In this document: one piece after another, positions 53,006-63,109 of the stretch
Layout of the letters: each line of letters starts with the position of its first letter
How positions within the stretch are numbered: the first letter of the stretch is position 1
Source of the DNA: Streptococcus cuniculi
Lineage (GTDB): Bacteria; Bacillota; Bacilli; Lactobacillales; Streptococcaceae
Assembly: GCF_004570575.1 (NCBI RefSeq)
Contig: NZ_SPPD01000004.1
Coordinates: 1 to 64,000 of the forward strand
Reading direction: 5' to 3'
DNA length: 64,000 nucleotides
Notes under the pieces: model-generated
The model's database searches: none
What the model was told of the DNA's origin: nothing
What the model saw: only the letters and a program-made list of their open reading frames with translations
Program-made: the position numbers and the translations under genes

Positions 53006-53665
53006 ATGACAGATAGATTATGGCAAATTATTCTTGATTCTTTTAGCCAGATACTGATACCAGGGTTGTTGGTGACGATTCCACTAACAATCCTCTCTTT
53101 CGTGTTTGGCCTACTGATTGCAGTGTTGACAGCCTTGGTGCAAATTGCCCAGATTCCGGTGCTGAAACAGCTCGCTCGGTTTTATATTTGGTTGATCCGA
53201 GGCACACCTCTTTTAGTGCAGCTCTATGTCATTTTCTACGGTTTGCCAAATTTGGGGCTGGTATTAGATGCCTTTCCATCAGCTGTTTTCGTCTTTTCAG
53301 TTAATACAGGAGCCTATGCGGCAGAAACGATTCGGGCATCGATTGAGTCGGTTCCGAAAGGGCAGCTGGAAGCGGGATACTGTGTGGGGATGACTTTCTC
53401 CCAAACCATGCGGCGCATTGTCTTGCCTCAAGCCTTTCGAGTGGCCTTTCCTCCCTTGTCCAATTCTTTAATCAGCTTGGTCAAAGATACATCCTTAGCT
53501 GCGAACATCACAGTTTTAGAGATGTTTATGGCGACCCAGCAAATTGCGGCCAGAACCTACGAGCCCTTTGCCTTGTATTGCGAGGTAGGGCTGATCTATT
53601 TACTGTTTTCAACAGTATTAACCAAGTTGCAAACCTATGGTGAAAAGAAATTGAAAGTTTATTAA
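53006..53665 (+). CDS. Amino acid ABC transporter permease
   Basis: 219 residues, HisM/GlnP family with five membrane helices and the EAA-type loop ESVPKGQLEAGYCVGMTFSQTMRRIVLPQAFRVAFPPLSN. It forms the channel of the probable cystine importer. 8 bp behind the binding protein. Confidence 0.9.
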   Translation: MTDRLWQIILDSFSQILIPGLLVTIPLTILSFVFGLLIAVLTALVQIAQIPVLKQLARFYIWLIRGTPLLVQLYVIFYGLPNLGLVLDAFPSAVFVFSVNTGAYAAETIRASIESVPKGQLEAGYCVGMTFSQTMRRIVLPQAFRVAFPPLSNSLISLVKDTSLAANITVLEMFMATQQIAARTYEPFALYCEVGLIYLLFSTVLTKLQTYGEKKLKVY

Positions 53666-53674
53666 GGGGGCAAG

Positions 53675-54409
53675 ATGATCGAAGTACAGAAGATAAGCAA
53701 GTCCTTTGGTACGACCAAGGTCTTGCAGGAGGTGGATTTACAGGTGGAACAAGGAACGGTGACGGTTCTTCTAGGTCCGTCAGGGTCAGGAAAGACGACC
53801 TTGCTCCGCTGTATGAATTTTTTAGAGCGGGTAGATAGTGGTCGGTTGGTCTTTGGCGAAGAGACCTATGACCTAGCTCATATTCGCCAGAAAGAGATTG
53901 CCGAGATTCGCAAGCATACGGGCTTTGTCTTTCAAAATTATAACCTCTTTGCCAATAAAACAGCCTTGGAAAATGTGACCGAGGGCCTCATCGTGGCTCA
54001 TGGATATAGCAAGGAGGAAGCAGAGCAAATCGGTAGAAAAGCTCTTGATAAGGTAGGGCTTGCTGACAAGTATTGTGCCTACCCGAGTGAACTGTCAGGC
54101 GGTCAACAGCAACGGGTGGGAATTGCGCGGGCGGTTGCCAGCAACCCAGCGGTTATCTACTTTGATGAGCCGACCTCGGCCCTTGATCCAGAACTTATCG
54201 GTGGAGTCTTGCAGGTCATGGTCGAGTTAGCTAAGGAAGGGATGACCATGGTTGTGGTGACCCATGAGATGAGTTTTGCCCGTGAAGTCGCAGATAGAGT
54301 GGTCTTTATGGAAAACGGTCAGATTATTGAGAAAGGAAGTCCTGAAGAAATATTTGATTCTCCCAGAGAAGAGCGAACCAGGCAATTTTTATCTCGGATT
54401 CACCACTAG
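53675..54409 (+). CDS. Amino acid ABC transporter ATP-binding protein
   Basis: 244 residues with Walker [10 protein letters not shown] (about 33), signature [13 protein letters not shown] (about 140) and Walker [13 protein letters not shown]. Family of polar amino acid import ATPases. Last gene of the metC-like/ABC operon. Confidence 0.92.
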   Translation: MIEVQKISKSFGTTKVLQEVDLQVEQGTVTVLLGPSGSGKTTLLRCMNFLERVDSGRLVFGEETYDLAHIRQKEIAEIRKHTGFVFQNYNLFANKTALENVTEGLIVAHGYSKEEAEQIGRKALDKVGLADKYCAYPSELSGGQQQRVGIARAVASNPAVIYFDEPTSALDPELIGGVLQVMVELAKEGMTMVVVTHEMSFAREVADRVVFMENGQIIEKGSPEEIFDSPREERTRQFLSRIHH

Positions 54410-54455
54410 CCTATCCCTAGTTGGAGCTTGAGTCTTTTTTTGCTATAATACTGAC

Positions 54456-54974
54456 ATGGAAACAAAATGTAGTTACAGTCAGGAAGAAAAAGAGCAGTTC
54501 ATGCGGGAGGCCTTAAAAGAAGCAGAGCGTTCCTTAGCAAAAGATGAGATTCCCATCGGATGTGTCATTGTCAAAGACGGCGTCATTATCGGACGGGGGC
54601 ACAACGCGCGTGAGGAGTGTAATCAGGCGATTCTACATGCAGAAATTATGGCCATTCAAGAAGCCAATCAGCAGGAAGAAAACTGGCGGTTGCTAGATAC
54701 GACCCTGTTTGTGACCATCGAGCCTTGTGTCATGTGTAGTGGCGCAATCGGTCTCGCGCGGATTCCGCAGGTCATCTACGGCGCGCCCAATCAGAAATTT
54801 GGAGCCGCAGGTAGTCTCTATAATATCTTACAGGACGAGCGTCTCAACCATCGTGTTGCGGTTGAGACAGGGATTTTAGAAGAGGAATGCGCCTGTATCA
54901 TGCAGACCTTTTTCCGTCAGGGACGTGAGAAAAAGAAGGCACTCAAGCAGGGTCAGCAGGCGCAGCCCACATGA
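54456..54974 (+). CDS. tadA: tRNA-specific adenosine deaminase
   Basis: 172 residues. Zinc deaminase motifs HAEIMAIQEA (about 69) and EPCVMCSGAI (about 99). It converts A34 to inosine in tRNA-Arg(ACG). Extended C-terminus, basic. It lies directly upstream of the SRP RNA gene, as in many streptococci. Confidence 0.95.
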   Translation: METKCSYSQEEKEQFMREALKEAERSLAKDEIPIGCVIVKDGVIIGRGHNAREECNQAILHAEIMAIQEANQQEENWRLLDTTLFVTIEPCVMCSGAIGLARIPQVIYGAPNQKFGAAGSLYNILQDERLNHRVAVETGILEEECACIMQTFFRQGREKKKALKQGQQAQPT

Positions 54975-55022
54975 GGGACTGAGAATACTTGCACCGAGTT
55001 TTGATTTATGATAGAATACTAG

Positions 55023-55102
55023 ATGGAGCAACATCTGTGCGTGAAGCGGGTCAGGGGAGGAATCCAGCAGCCCTAAGCGATGTCGGGTGTGTGCTCTTTT
55101 TT
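55023..55102 (+). ncRNA. ffs: Small SRP RNA (4.5S type)
   Basis: The core GGTCAGGGGAGGAATCCAGC AGCCCTAAGCG (55049-55079) is the Ffh-binding domain IV with its symmetric and asymmetric loops, closed by AGCAACAT../..GTGTGCT arms. Promoter TTGCAC (54989-54994), 17 bp, TAGAAT (55012-55017); T run at 55097-55103. Forms the signal recognition particle with Ffh. Confidence 0.9.
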
Positions 55103-55417
55103 TGTTAGTCAATAAATTCCTATGAAATCAATGATGTTCATAGATTTTCTTTTGTCATATATAAGATGTCAATTGGGCTGGAGTGAGACTCGGTCATTGT
55201 TGATTCTATTGCTGTAACGTCGTTGTGCCACTCCATCGTGTAACGCTAGTTTATACTTAACAAAATCAGCTATAGCTGTATAATAATCTTATGACAACCG
55301 CACTTTCTCCGTTCCAAGTCAATGAATAAAAGCAGGCACTCAGAGGTAACCACAATGCCAGTATCATAGAAAAATTCAGACTCTTATTCTTTGCTGAATG
55401 TTATAATTTAACAGTCT

Positions 55418-55600
55418 GCAGCTAAATCAGTAGGCTTTGTTCATCAAACTGTACGAAATGTATTGAATCGTTATTTAGACGGAGGCCTACAGGCCCTTCT
55501 CAATGAGAATCGCGGTGGACGTCGTCATGCCTACATGACACATGAAGAGGAAGAACGTTTCCTCAAAGAACAATTTTCTTCTGCGTTGAATGGAGAATGT
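55418..55600 (+). pseudogene. IS630-type transposase fragment
   Basis: An open stretch without start encodes AAKSVGFVHQTVRNVLNRYL DGG.. then NENRGGRRHAYMTHEEEERF, the N-terminal helix-turn-helix and linker of IS630-family transposases. The catalytic domain is missing. Confidence 0.65.
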
Positions 55601-55763
55601 GTTTTTGGAAAAAGAAAAAAATTTAAAAACTCTTTTTGAAAATGGTATTCGAGAAGGGAATAGAACGTTTAGAGCTGATGCATTTGAAGCTACTTTATCT
55701 GCATTTTCTGCAATCAAAAATGATAGAGAAGAAGATATAGAAGAATTAGAGTTATTGGTCTAA
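55590..55763 (+). pseudogene. Gene fragment, unknown family (57 codons)
   Basis: MENVFLEKEKNLKTLFENGI... ends EEDIEELELLV-stop. It starts inside the transposase remnant in another frame, so it is probably the tail of a truncated gene. The pattern FRADAFEATLSAFSAI suggests an alpha-helical C-terminus. Confidence 0.35.
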
Positions 55764-55970
55764 GAGAATTACTCATGACAGTTGAAATATTTGTCAAGCT
55801 ATAATTTGGAAAGATTCTGACTAGATTCAATATCAATTGAAAAATTAGAATCATTAGATATTGAGGACACCTGATAATCCCAAAGATTTTATCTATACAA
55901 AAATAAAAAACATAAGGTTTGACATAATTATAATAAATGAACTATTCCAAATTGTAGAGTTTTTGTTATA

Positions 55971-56006
55971 TAAAAGGAACACCTCATAAGAAGTGTTCCT
56001 TTCATT
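55971..56006. terminator. Hairpin terminator
   Basis: AAAGGAACAC (55973-55982) / GTGTTCCTTT (55993-56002), perfect 10-bp stem. It may serve the leftward rpmG operon. Confidence 0.7.
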
Positions 56007-56157
56007 ATCTGCATGTTCTACTTAAATTTTATTATCTAAAAAGTGTAGAGAAAAATGTAGAGATTCGATTGATTTATATTGCAATGTAATGAAATTCAAT
56101 ATTTCAAAAATCGCATAAAATCAAGGTTTCTATGGTCTATTGACGTATAGTGAATCC

Positions 56158-56307
56158 CTATTTCACCTCAGTAAAAATCACGTGTTTACGCAATTTTGGT
56201 GAGTATTTTTTCAATTGAAGACGGTCTGGAGTGTTGCGTTTGTTTTTAGAAGTAAGGTACAAGCGTTCACCAGATTCTTTGTGTTCAAGTGTAATGTTTA
56301 CGCGCAT
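56158..56307 (-). CDS. rpmG: Ribosomal protein L33
   Basis: 49 residues: [20 protein letters not shown] then [20 protein letters not shown] and a short tail. It lacks the zinc-binding CxxC pairs, so it is a zinc-independent (C-minus) L33. Too short for many gene callers. It lies 15 bp after rpmF in the same leftward operon. Confidence 0.95.
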   Translation of the reverse strand: MRVNITLEHKESGERLYLTSKNKRNTPDRLQLKKYSPKLRKHVIFTEVK

Positions 56308-56322
56308 GGTATCTCCCTTCTA

Positions 56323-56505
56323 TTATTCAGCTGCAGCAGCTTTAGCGATTTTACGTCCTTTGTAGTATCCTTTCAAAGATACACGGTGAGAACGTGAGTA
56401 ATCTCCAGTAGTTTCGTCAAATTTCACAGTTGGAGCTGCCAATTTGTAGTGTGTACGACGTTTGTTTTTCTTCGCTTTTGATGTGCGACGTGCAGGTACT
56501 GCCAT
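56323..56505 (-). CDS. rpmF: Ribosomal protein L32
   Basis: 60 residues ([20 protein letters not shown]...). The usual zinc-finger cysteines are replaced ([20 protein letters not shown]), a C-minus form like the neighbouring L33. GGAGG lies upstream of the start codon. First gene of the rpmF-rpmG operon. Confidence 0.95.
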   Translation of the reverse strand: MAVPARRTSKAKKNKRRTHYKLAAPTVKFDETTGDYSRSHRVSLKGYYKGRKIAKAAAAE

Positions 56506-56812
56506 TTCTTTCTATCCTCCGTTATAGTGGTACGAGCCTAGCTCGTTTCATAGTCCGTCTATTTTTCACTCATTACGTCGTTAGTGCATCTTGCCTAACT
56601 CTAGTTATGCCTGCGATGTCATTGCTCAGTGCTAAATGAAAACAGAAAGACTATCCTATTCATTTGGCTTTTGCCAACTGTATTAGAATATCATATTTCT
56701 TTTGTAAAGTAAAGTTACTTGACAGATTTTTTTTGAAAAAAGCTCTACTATTTTTTCAAAAATTCTAAAAACATGATAAAATGAGGAAATGGTGGTCATT
56801 TGAGGAGAGAAA

Positions 56813-57643
56813 ATGTCTATAAAACTACTGAGTTTGTTAAGTTTGGTTGTTATTTTGACTAGTTGCGGTGTTTCGCCAGTAAAAAAGGAACAGATAAAAG
56901 CAGAATATAGCCCAATTATTGTTCAAAAATTTCAAGCTTTAGGATATAAAGGAAAAGTTTCCGTAGACAACTATAGCAAGATGCTAGAGACAGGCAGTGA
57001 GAGACTTATTTTCACCTATAGTGAAGAAGTAGAGGGCGAGGTTATTATCATGGAGGCCAGTATTTCAATTGATACCAATCAATCACCCGAGGAAGACTTG
57101 GCTGATGTAGAAGTTGATATGAATATCAAGGAAGAAGCAATGTGGCAGCAACCGGCTGTCAGGGAGCAGGTTGTTCAGATAAAACAAGTATTTAGTGGGC
57201 TGGAGACCAAGGATTTGAAACTTGTATCTGTAGCAGGACAAAGTGTTGAGGCTATTTCTAGCTCGGATAGAGAACTGGTTTGGGAAGATGTTGTAGGAAG
57301 TAAGGCTGAATTGTCTCAGGAGGCAGCAAACAACAGAGAGTCCGGTCTACCGATAGGTGGCTATTATTCTATTGATGTTCAAAAGTATTTGAAAAAGCAT
57401 GCATTGGAAATTCGTATAGATTTTGATTGGCAACTGTCAAAAGAAGAACAAGAAGATGTCAATACTCCCAGATTAGATTTTGTTAGGAGAGTGGAAAAAC
57501 TAGACTTTACCCATGTATGGGACGGCTATTATATAGTAGGTTTTGACAGGGTGAGTAGAACTAGTCGGAATGGAGATATACAAGATATGATTGTCCTGGA
57601 TATTCAAGATGGGAAACTTGTTCGTAGCTTTTCTGCACTTTGA
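56813..57643 (+). CDS. Putative lipoprotein (276 residues)
   Basis: Lipobox in LSLVVILTSCGVSP (Cys about 18). The mature part is acidic, without repeats, ending with FTHVWDGYYIVGFDRVSRTSRNGDIQDMIVLDI. GAGGAG lies upstream. Function unknown; it precedes hisS by 60 bp but hisS has its own extended -10 (TGGTAGAAT, 57665-57673). Confidence 0.7.
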   Translation: MSIKLLSLLSLVVILTSCGVSPVKKEQIKAEYSPIIVQKFQALGYKGKVSVDNYSKMLETGSERLIFTYSEEVEGEVIIMEASISIDTNQSPEEDLADVEVDMNIKEEAMWQQPAVREQVVQIKQVFSGLETKDLKLVSVAGQSVEAISSSDRELVWEDVVGSKAELSQEAANNRESGLPIGGYYSIDVQKYLKKHALEIRIDFDWQLSKEEQEDVNTPRLDFVRRVEKLDFTHVWDGYYIVGFDRVSRTSRNGDIQDMIVLDIQDGKLVRSFSAL

Positions 57644-57702
57644 CAGACGAATGAAGCTATTCTATGGTAGAATAGACAGATACTAGTAAAAGAGGAAATA
57701 GA

Positions 57703-58983
57703 ATGAAACTACAAAAACCTAAAGGAACCCAAGATATTTTACCCCGAGAGTCTGCCAAGTGGCAGTATGTGGAAGAATTTGCCCGTAAAACCTTTGGCAA
57801 CTACAACTATCAAGAAATCCGTACGCCTATTTTTGAGCATTATGAGGTGATTAGTCGTTCTGTGGGAGATACGACCGACATCGTTAGTAAGGAAATGTAT
57901 GATTTCTATGACAAGGGAGACCGTCACATCACCCTTCGTCCGGAAGGAACAGCTCCTGTGGTCCGTTCGTATGTTGAAAACAAACTCTTTGCACCAGAGG
58001 TGCAAAAGCCTGTTAAGTTGTACTATATGGGACCTATGTTTCGCTATGAGCGTCCGCAGGCAGGGCGTTTGCGCCAGTTCCACCAGATTGGTGTGGAGTG
58101 TTTTGGCTCCAGCAATCCTGCGACAGATGTGGAGACGATTGCCATGGCGGCGCAATTTTTCAAAGAAATTGGCATTCAAGACATACGCCTGCATTTGAAT
58201 ACGCTAGGGAGCAGTGCGAGCCGGGCGGCTTATCGCAAGGCCTTGATTGACTACTTGACACCACTTAAAGAGACCCTCTCAAAAGATAGCCAGCGCCGAT
58301 TGGAAGAAAATCCGCTTCGCGTTTTGGATAGTAAGGAAAAGGAGGACAAGGTGGCAGTAGCCAATGCTCCGTCTATTTTGGACTACTTGGATGAGGAAAG
58401 CCAAGCGCATTTTGATGCTGTGCGTGGTATGCTTGAGGCCTTGAAGATTGACTATGTGATCGATACCAATATGGTGCGTGGTCTTGACTACTACAATCAT
58501 ACGATTTTTGAATTTATCACAGAGGTATCGGGAAGCGAGCTGACAATCTGTGCAGGTGGTCGCTACGACGGCTTGGTCGAGTATTTTGGCGGACCAGCAA
58601 CGCCTGGTTTTGGCTTTGGTATGGGGATTGAGCGCCTCCTCCTTGTGCTTGAGATGCAGGAGGTAGAACTTCCGCTGGCAGAAGAGTTGGATGTCTATAT
58701 TGCTGTTTTGGGCCAAGAGGTGAATGGTAAGGCCTTAGAACTGGTACAGGCTCTCCGCAATCAAGGTTTCAAAGCGGAACGTGATTATCTGGGGCGTAAA
58801 CTGAAAGCCCAGTTCAAGTCGGCGGATCAATTCCAAGCGAAAATCATTATCACACTTGGGGAAAGTGAAGTGGAGCAGGGTCAAGTGACCGTGAAGAATA
58901 ACCAAACGCGAGAAGAGCTGACGGTCTCTCTGGAGCAGGTAGGGACAAATTTCACAGATATTGTTGACCAGTTAGAGTGTTAA
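57703..58983 (+). CDS. hisS: Histidyl-tRNA synthetase
   Basis: 426 residues, class II. Motif 2 [23 protein letters not shown] (about 110), histidine motif [12 protein letters not shown] (about 260), motif 3 [14 protein letters not shown] (about 308) and an anticodon-binding C-terminal domain. AGAGGAAAT ribosome site. Followed by a strong terminator. Confidence 0.96.
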   Translation: MKLQKPKGTQDILPRESAKWQYVEEFARKTFGNYNYQEIRTPIFEHYEVISRSVGDTTDIVSKEMYDFYDKGDRHITLRPEGTAPVVRSYVENKLFAPEVQKPVKLYYMGPMFRYERPQAGRLRQFHQIGVECFGSSNPATDVETIAMAAQFFKEIGIQDIRLHLNTLGSSASRAAYRKALIDYLTPLKETLSKDSQRRLEENPLRVLDSKEKEDKVAVANAPSILDYLDEESQAHFDAVRGMLEALKIDYVIDTNMVRGLDYYNHTIFEFITEVSGSELTICAGGRYDGLVEYFGGPATPGFGFGMGIERLLLVLEMQEVELPLAEELDVYIAVLGQEVNGKALELVQALRNQGFKAERDYLGRKLKAQFKSADQFQAKIIITLGESEVEQGQVTVKNNQTREELTVSLEQVGTNFTDIVDQLEC

Positions 58984-58991
58984 TTTGGAGT

Positions 58992-59027
58992 AAATCAGGA
59001 AAAATAAGGTGTATTTCCTGATTTTTT
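58992..59027 (+). terminator. hisS terminator
   Basis: AAATCAGGAAA (58992-59002) / TTTCCTGATTT (59014-59024) followed by T residues. Confidence 0.85.
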
Positions 59028-59047
59028 ATTTGTGAAAGAAAAAAAAT

Positions 59048-59204
59048 TTGAGAAAATATTCACAAACATAAAAGAAAAACGTTGATTTTGCAGGGAATTT
59101 GAAAACATCTCACAATCTTTTAAAAAACAATTTGTGAAATGTTTAACAAACTCTTTACAAAACAAAAGAAATGAGGTAGAATAATATTGTGAAAAAGTTA
59201 ACAA
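59048..59204. promoter_or_regulatory. Rex-type operator array upstream of adhE
   Basis: Three 18-bp sites fit the Rex consensus TTGTGA-N6-TCACAA to differing degrees: TTGAGA..TCACAA (59048-59065), TTGTGA..TAACAA (59132-59149) and TTGTGA..TAACAA (59187-59204). Rex is the NADH-responsive repressor of adhE and other fermentation genes in streptococci. The rex gene itself is not in the window. Confidence 0.75.
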
Positions 59205-59242
59205 ATAAAAGTTGACAGAAAACAATTTTGGAGGAACCCCAA

Positions 59243-61891
59243 ATGGCTGATAAAAAACAATCACCAGAAGAACAATTGCAAGCTGCACAAGCACATGTGG
59301 ACGAATTGGTCCAAAAAGGTCTTGTGGCTCTCGAAGAATTTCGTAGCTTGAACCAAGAGCAAGTGGACTATATTGTAGCGAAGGCTTCGGTAGCAGCACT
59401 TGATGCACATGGTATCTTGGCAGCCCACGCTGTTGAAGAAACGGGGCGTGGTGTGTTTGAGGACAAGGCGACGAAAAATCTATTTGCTTGTGAACATGTT
59501 GTGAACAATATGCGTGGTGTCAAAACAGTTGGTATCATCGAAGATGATCCGATTACAGGTTTGACGAAAATTGCAGAGCCAGTCGGTGTGATTTGTGGGG
59601 TAACGCCAACAACGAATCCAACCTCAACTGCAATCTTCAAGTCCTTGATTGCCTTGAAAACACGCAATCCAATTGTATTTGGTTTCCACCCTTCTGCACA
59701 GGAATCTTCTGCGCATGCGGCAAGAATCGTGTATGAGGCAGCTGTGAAAGCAGGGGCACCAAAAGACTGTATCCAATGGATTTCAGAGCCTTCTATTGCG
59801 GCAACCAACGCTCTTATGAACCACGATGGAATCTCAACTATCCTTGCAACAGGTGGAAATGCCATGGTGCGCGCTGCCTACTCATGCGGGAAACCTGCTC
59901 TTGGGGTAGGTGCTGGTAACGTTCCTGCCTACATTGAAAAATCAGCGGATATTCGCCAAGCAGCTCATGATATTGTCATGTCTAAATCATTTGACAATGG
60001 TATGGTGTGTGCGTCTGAGCAAGCGGTTATCATTGACAAGGAAATCTACAAAGAATTTGTAGAAGAATTTAAGTCTTATAAGACTTACTTTGTGAATAAG
60101 AAAGAAAAAGCCCTCCTTGAAGAATTCTGTTTTGGTGTAAAAGCCAATAGCAAGGACTGTGCTGGTGCGAAATTAAACGCAGACATCGTTGGAAAACCAG
60201 CCGCTTGGATTGCGGAACAAGCAGGTTTCACTGTCCCAGAAGGAACCAATATTCTAGCTGCTGAATGTGCAGAAGTTGGACCAAATGAGCCATTAACTCG
60301 TGAAAAATTATCTCCAGTTATCGCGGTATTGAAAGCGGATGATGTGGAGGACGGTCTAAAAAAAGCCCGTCAAATGGTGGAATTTAATGGTCTTGGTCAC
60401 TCGGCAGCGATTCATACAAAAGACGAGGAGCTTGCAAAACGTTTCGGTACAGAAATGAAAGCGATGCGTATTATCTGGAATTCACCTTCTACATTCGGGG
60501 GTATCGGAGATGTTTATAACGCCTTCTTGCCGTCATTGACACTTGGATGTGGTTCATACGGACGCAACTCAGTTGGTGATAACGTATCTGCTATCAACCT
60601 TCTTAATATCAAGAAAGTAGGGAAACGTAGAAATAATATGCAATGGTTTAAAGTTCCTTCAAAAATCTACTTCGAGCGTAACTCTATTCAATACCTCCAA
60701 ACAGCGGAAGGTTTAGAGCGTGTTATGATTGTTACGGATAAATCAATCGAAAAACTCGGCTTTGTGCAACGGGTGATTGATCAGTTGAACCTGCGTTCCA
60801 ATCAAGTGACGGTTCAAGTCTTTTCGGATGTTGAGCCAGATCCAGATATTACAACAGTTCGCCGTGGTGCGGAAGTGATGAAAGCCTTTGAGCCGGACAC
60901 AGTTATTGCCCTCGGTGGTGGTTCTCCGATGGATGCCGCAAAAATCATGTGGCTCTTCTATGAGCAACCAGAAGTGGACTTCCGTGATTTGGTACAAAAA
61001 TTCATGGATATCCGTAAACGGGCCTTCAGATTCCCGTCACTGGGTAAAAAAGCGAAATACATCGGTATCCCGACAACCTCTGGTACAGGTTCAGAAGTGA
61101 CACCGTTTGCGGTCGTTTCTGATAAGGCAAACAACCGTAAGTACCCACTTGCGGACTACTCCTTGACCCCAACGATTGCGATTGTTGATCCAGCTTTGGT
61201 AGAATCTGTTCCTGGTTTCATTGCAGCAGACACTGGTATGGATGTATTGACGCACGCAACAGAAGCCTATACTTCTAACTTTGCAAATGATTATACAGAC
61301 GGTATTGCGCTTCAAGCGATTAAACTGGTCTTCCAATACCTCAAGAAATCAGTGCTTGAGGCTGACCCAGAAGCTCGCGAAAAAATGCACAATGCCTCAA
61401 CCATGGCTGGTATGGCCTTTGCGAATGCCTTCCTTGGTATGAGTCACTCAATGGCGCATAAGATTGGTGGAATGCACCATACTGTTCACGGGCGTACGAA
61501 TGCTATCTTGCTTCCATACGTTATCCGTTACAACGGTACTCGCCCAGCTAAGACGACTACATGGCCTAAGTACAACTACTGGAAAGCGGATGAGAAATTC
61601 CAAGACATCGCTCGTATGTTAGGGCTTCCTGCTTCAACTCCAGAAGAAGCAGTAGCGTCCTATGCAAATGCTGTTTACGAGCTTGGTGAAGCGGTTGGTA
61701 TTAAGATGAACTTCAAAGATCAAGGTATCGATGAAAAAGCATGGAAAGATAGCTTGCATGAGATTGCCCTTCTTGCTTACGAAGATCAATGTTCACCAGC
61801 AAACCCACGCTTGCCAATGGTCGCAGACATGGAAGAAATCTTAGCCGATGCTTACTATGGCTACAAAGAACGCCCAGGTCGTATCAAATAA
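59243..61891 (+). CDS. adhE: Bifunctional acetaldehyde-CoA/alcohol dehydrogenase
   Basis: 882 residues. N-terminal acylating aldehyde dehydrogenase (about 1-440; catalytic Cys in NGMVCASEQAV about 252) and C-terminal iron alcohol dehydrogenase (about 460-880; GGGSPMDAAK about 556, metal ligands in GMSHSMAHKIGGMHHTVHGRTN about 730). It turns acetyl-CoA into ethanol with two NADH, regenerating NAD+ in fermentation. The ATG at 59243 has GGAGG upstream and is preferred over a TTG at 59228. Regulated by the Rex-type sites before it. Confidence 0.96.
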   Translation: MADKKQSPEEQLQAAQAHVDELVQKGLVALEEFRSLNQEQVDYIVAKASVAALDAHGILAAHAVEETGRGVFEDKATKNLFACEHVVNNMRGVKTVGIIEDDPITGLTKIAEPVGVICGVTPTTNPTSTAIFKSLIALKTRNPIVFGFHPSAQESSAHAARIVYEAAVKAGAPKDCIQWISEPSIAATNALMNHDGISTILATGGNAMVRAAYSCGKPALGVGAGNVPAYIEKSADIRQAAHDIVMSKSFDNGMVCASEQAVIIDKEIYKEFVEEFKSYKTYFVNKKEKALLEEFCFGVKANSKDCAGAKLNADIVGKPAAWIAEQAGFTVPEGTNILAAECAEVGPNEPLTREKLSPVIAVLKADDVEDGLKKARQMVEFNGLGHSAAIHTKDEELAKRFGTEMKAMRIIWNSPSTFGGIGDVYNAFLPSLTLGCGSYGRNSVGDNVSAINLLNIKKVGKRRNNMQWFKVPSKIYFERNSIQYLQTAEGLERVMIVTDKSIEKLGFVQRVIDQLNLRSNQVTVQVFSDVEPDPDITTVRRGAEVMKAFEPDTVIALGGGSPMDAAKIMWLFYEQPEVDFRDLVQKFMDIRKRAFRFPSLGKKAKYIGIPTTSGTGSEVTPFAVVSDKANNRKYPLADYSLTPTIAIVDPALVESVPGFIAADTGMDVLTHATEAYTSNFANDYTDGIALQAIKLVFQYLKKSVLEADPEAREKMHNASTMAGMAFANAFLGMSHSMAHKIGGMHHTVHGRTNAILLPYVIRYNGTRPAKTTTWPKYNYWKADEKFQDIARMLGLPASTPEEAVASYANAVYELGEAVGIKMNFKDQGIDEKAWKDSLHEIALLAYEDQCSPANPRLPMVADMEEILADAYYGYKERPGRIK

Positions 61892-61946
61892 TCGTGATAG
61901 TTCCCCAATAAAATAGATGAGGCTGGGCCAAAAGTCCTAGCAAGAT

Positions 61947-61977
61947 AAAAAAGCAACGGTTTGCCCGTTGCTTTTTG
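61947..61977 (+). terminator. adhE terminator
   Basis: AAAAAGCAACGG / CCGTTGCTTTTT, a perfect 12-bp stem with a 5-nt loop, 55 bp after the adhE stop codon. Confidence 0.88.
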
Positions 61978-62029
61978 CAGTACGACTGGCATGTTGTACA
62001 ACGGATGTGAACGTCCTCTGTGGGCCTCC

Positions 62030-62325
62030 GCTACCGGTGAAGTCAATAGTGACTATTAAGCTTGACTATTGTGAGGTGGCGGGGGATAGACTGTTTTAAG
62101 TCTGGTGCTGAAAATAAAAAAACACTAGGTAGAAGTATACCTACTTCACTCGTGTCTGTAAAACGAGCTATATCAAAACCAGCCCTCATCAAAACGTGGA
62201 CTGGTTTCTTACTTGGATTATTATCTAGAACGACATGTGTTAAAAGTTGGTTAAACCACTGTGTGCTGATGAATGGCACGCACGGTGGTGTGAGAGGGAC
62301 TAGCGATTAACCCCTACTCGATTGG
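62030..62325 (+). mobile_element. Group II intron 3'-end remnant (candidate)
   Basis: GGCACGCACGGTGGTGTGAG AGGG... CTACTCGAT (about 62275-62325) resembles the domain IV-VI end of bacterial group II introns, which closes with CGCACGGTGGTGTGAGAGG and a CTACTCGAT 3' terminus. Upstream to 62030 there are paired segments but no reverse transcriptase frame. It seems an internally deleted copy. Assignment is from motif memory only. Confidence 0.45.
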
Positions 62326-62344
62326 TTGTGGCTAGTCTCTTGGT

Positions 62345-63055
62345 ATAGTGATTAAGTTTTAAAATAGTAACAAAGAGATTCCTTTATAGATTCAAATTGT
62401 CTTAATCATTTGATAACTTCTCTCTTTAAGTTTGCTCAAGCAGTTTCAATTGGATTTCATTCTGGTGAATAAGGCGGTAAAGGCAGAATGAAGTACAACA
62501 TCTATTTGTTTCTAAGGGTGAAAACGAGCATGATTCATTACCACAACATGAGTTTCAGATAGGAGGGGAACAGCTACTCTGAAAACCACTTCATAAAAAA
62601 GTCACTTGTTATATTTTCTTTGTAAATCATTGGAGCTATAAAGTGATTTACAATTTGACCAGCTAAAACCGAAACACGTTCAAACCTTCTTCCACTAATC
62701 TTATGGCCTCTAAGTGCTCTCGCTCGTGGACATGTCAGATATCAATACCGGTTTCGTCACTATAAACGACTGGATAGGTGTTGGAGAATGGTTAAGAATT
62801 GCTGGACTTTTACTGCGTCCTGCTTATTTCGCGAAGAAAAGCATCTGGATGGTCTAAGATAAACTTCTGAAGTTACTCTAGTGGCAATTTTCTAGGACGT
62901 GGAGAACGCTTTTTACTGTCAACGTTGAACGGTTGTTCCCATAAATAGAGAGTATTGATGCTAGTGTTAAAGAGCCGATAAGTTTCCTTGCGAGTGAGAC
63001 CTTTATCTTGAACAAAGGAAATGACTTATTTTCTAAAATCTAAATCACATGCCAT
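62345..63055 (-). pseudogene. Decayed IS630-family transposase
   Basis: On the minus strand the frame starts at 63055 with MACDLDFRK-stop and continues VISFVQDKGLTRKETYRLFN, then SKKRSPRPRKLP-(stop)-LQKFILDHPDAFLREIS. Further on YSDETGID matches the DDE-domain DETG motif. Several stops and frameshifts disrupt it. Similar to IS630-Spn1-type elements of streptococci. Confidence 0.75.
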
Positions 63056-63109
63056 AACGTTAGTATATCATAATTACTGCTCTAAAACTGAAAGACTGTA
63101 TTTCTTCAA

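Larger units (their letters stand above)
55104..56157. other. Gene-poor stretch with IS and gene fragments
   Basis: About 1 kb without an intact gene. It holds a transposase fragment (55418-55600), a 57-codon gene tail (55590-55763) and a terminator hairpin near 55971. The first 300 bp show no feature. It looks like a decayed insertion hotspot between the SRP RNA and ribosomal protein genes. Confidence 0.6.
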
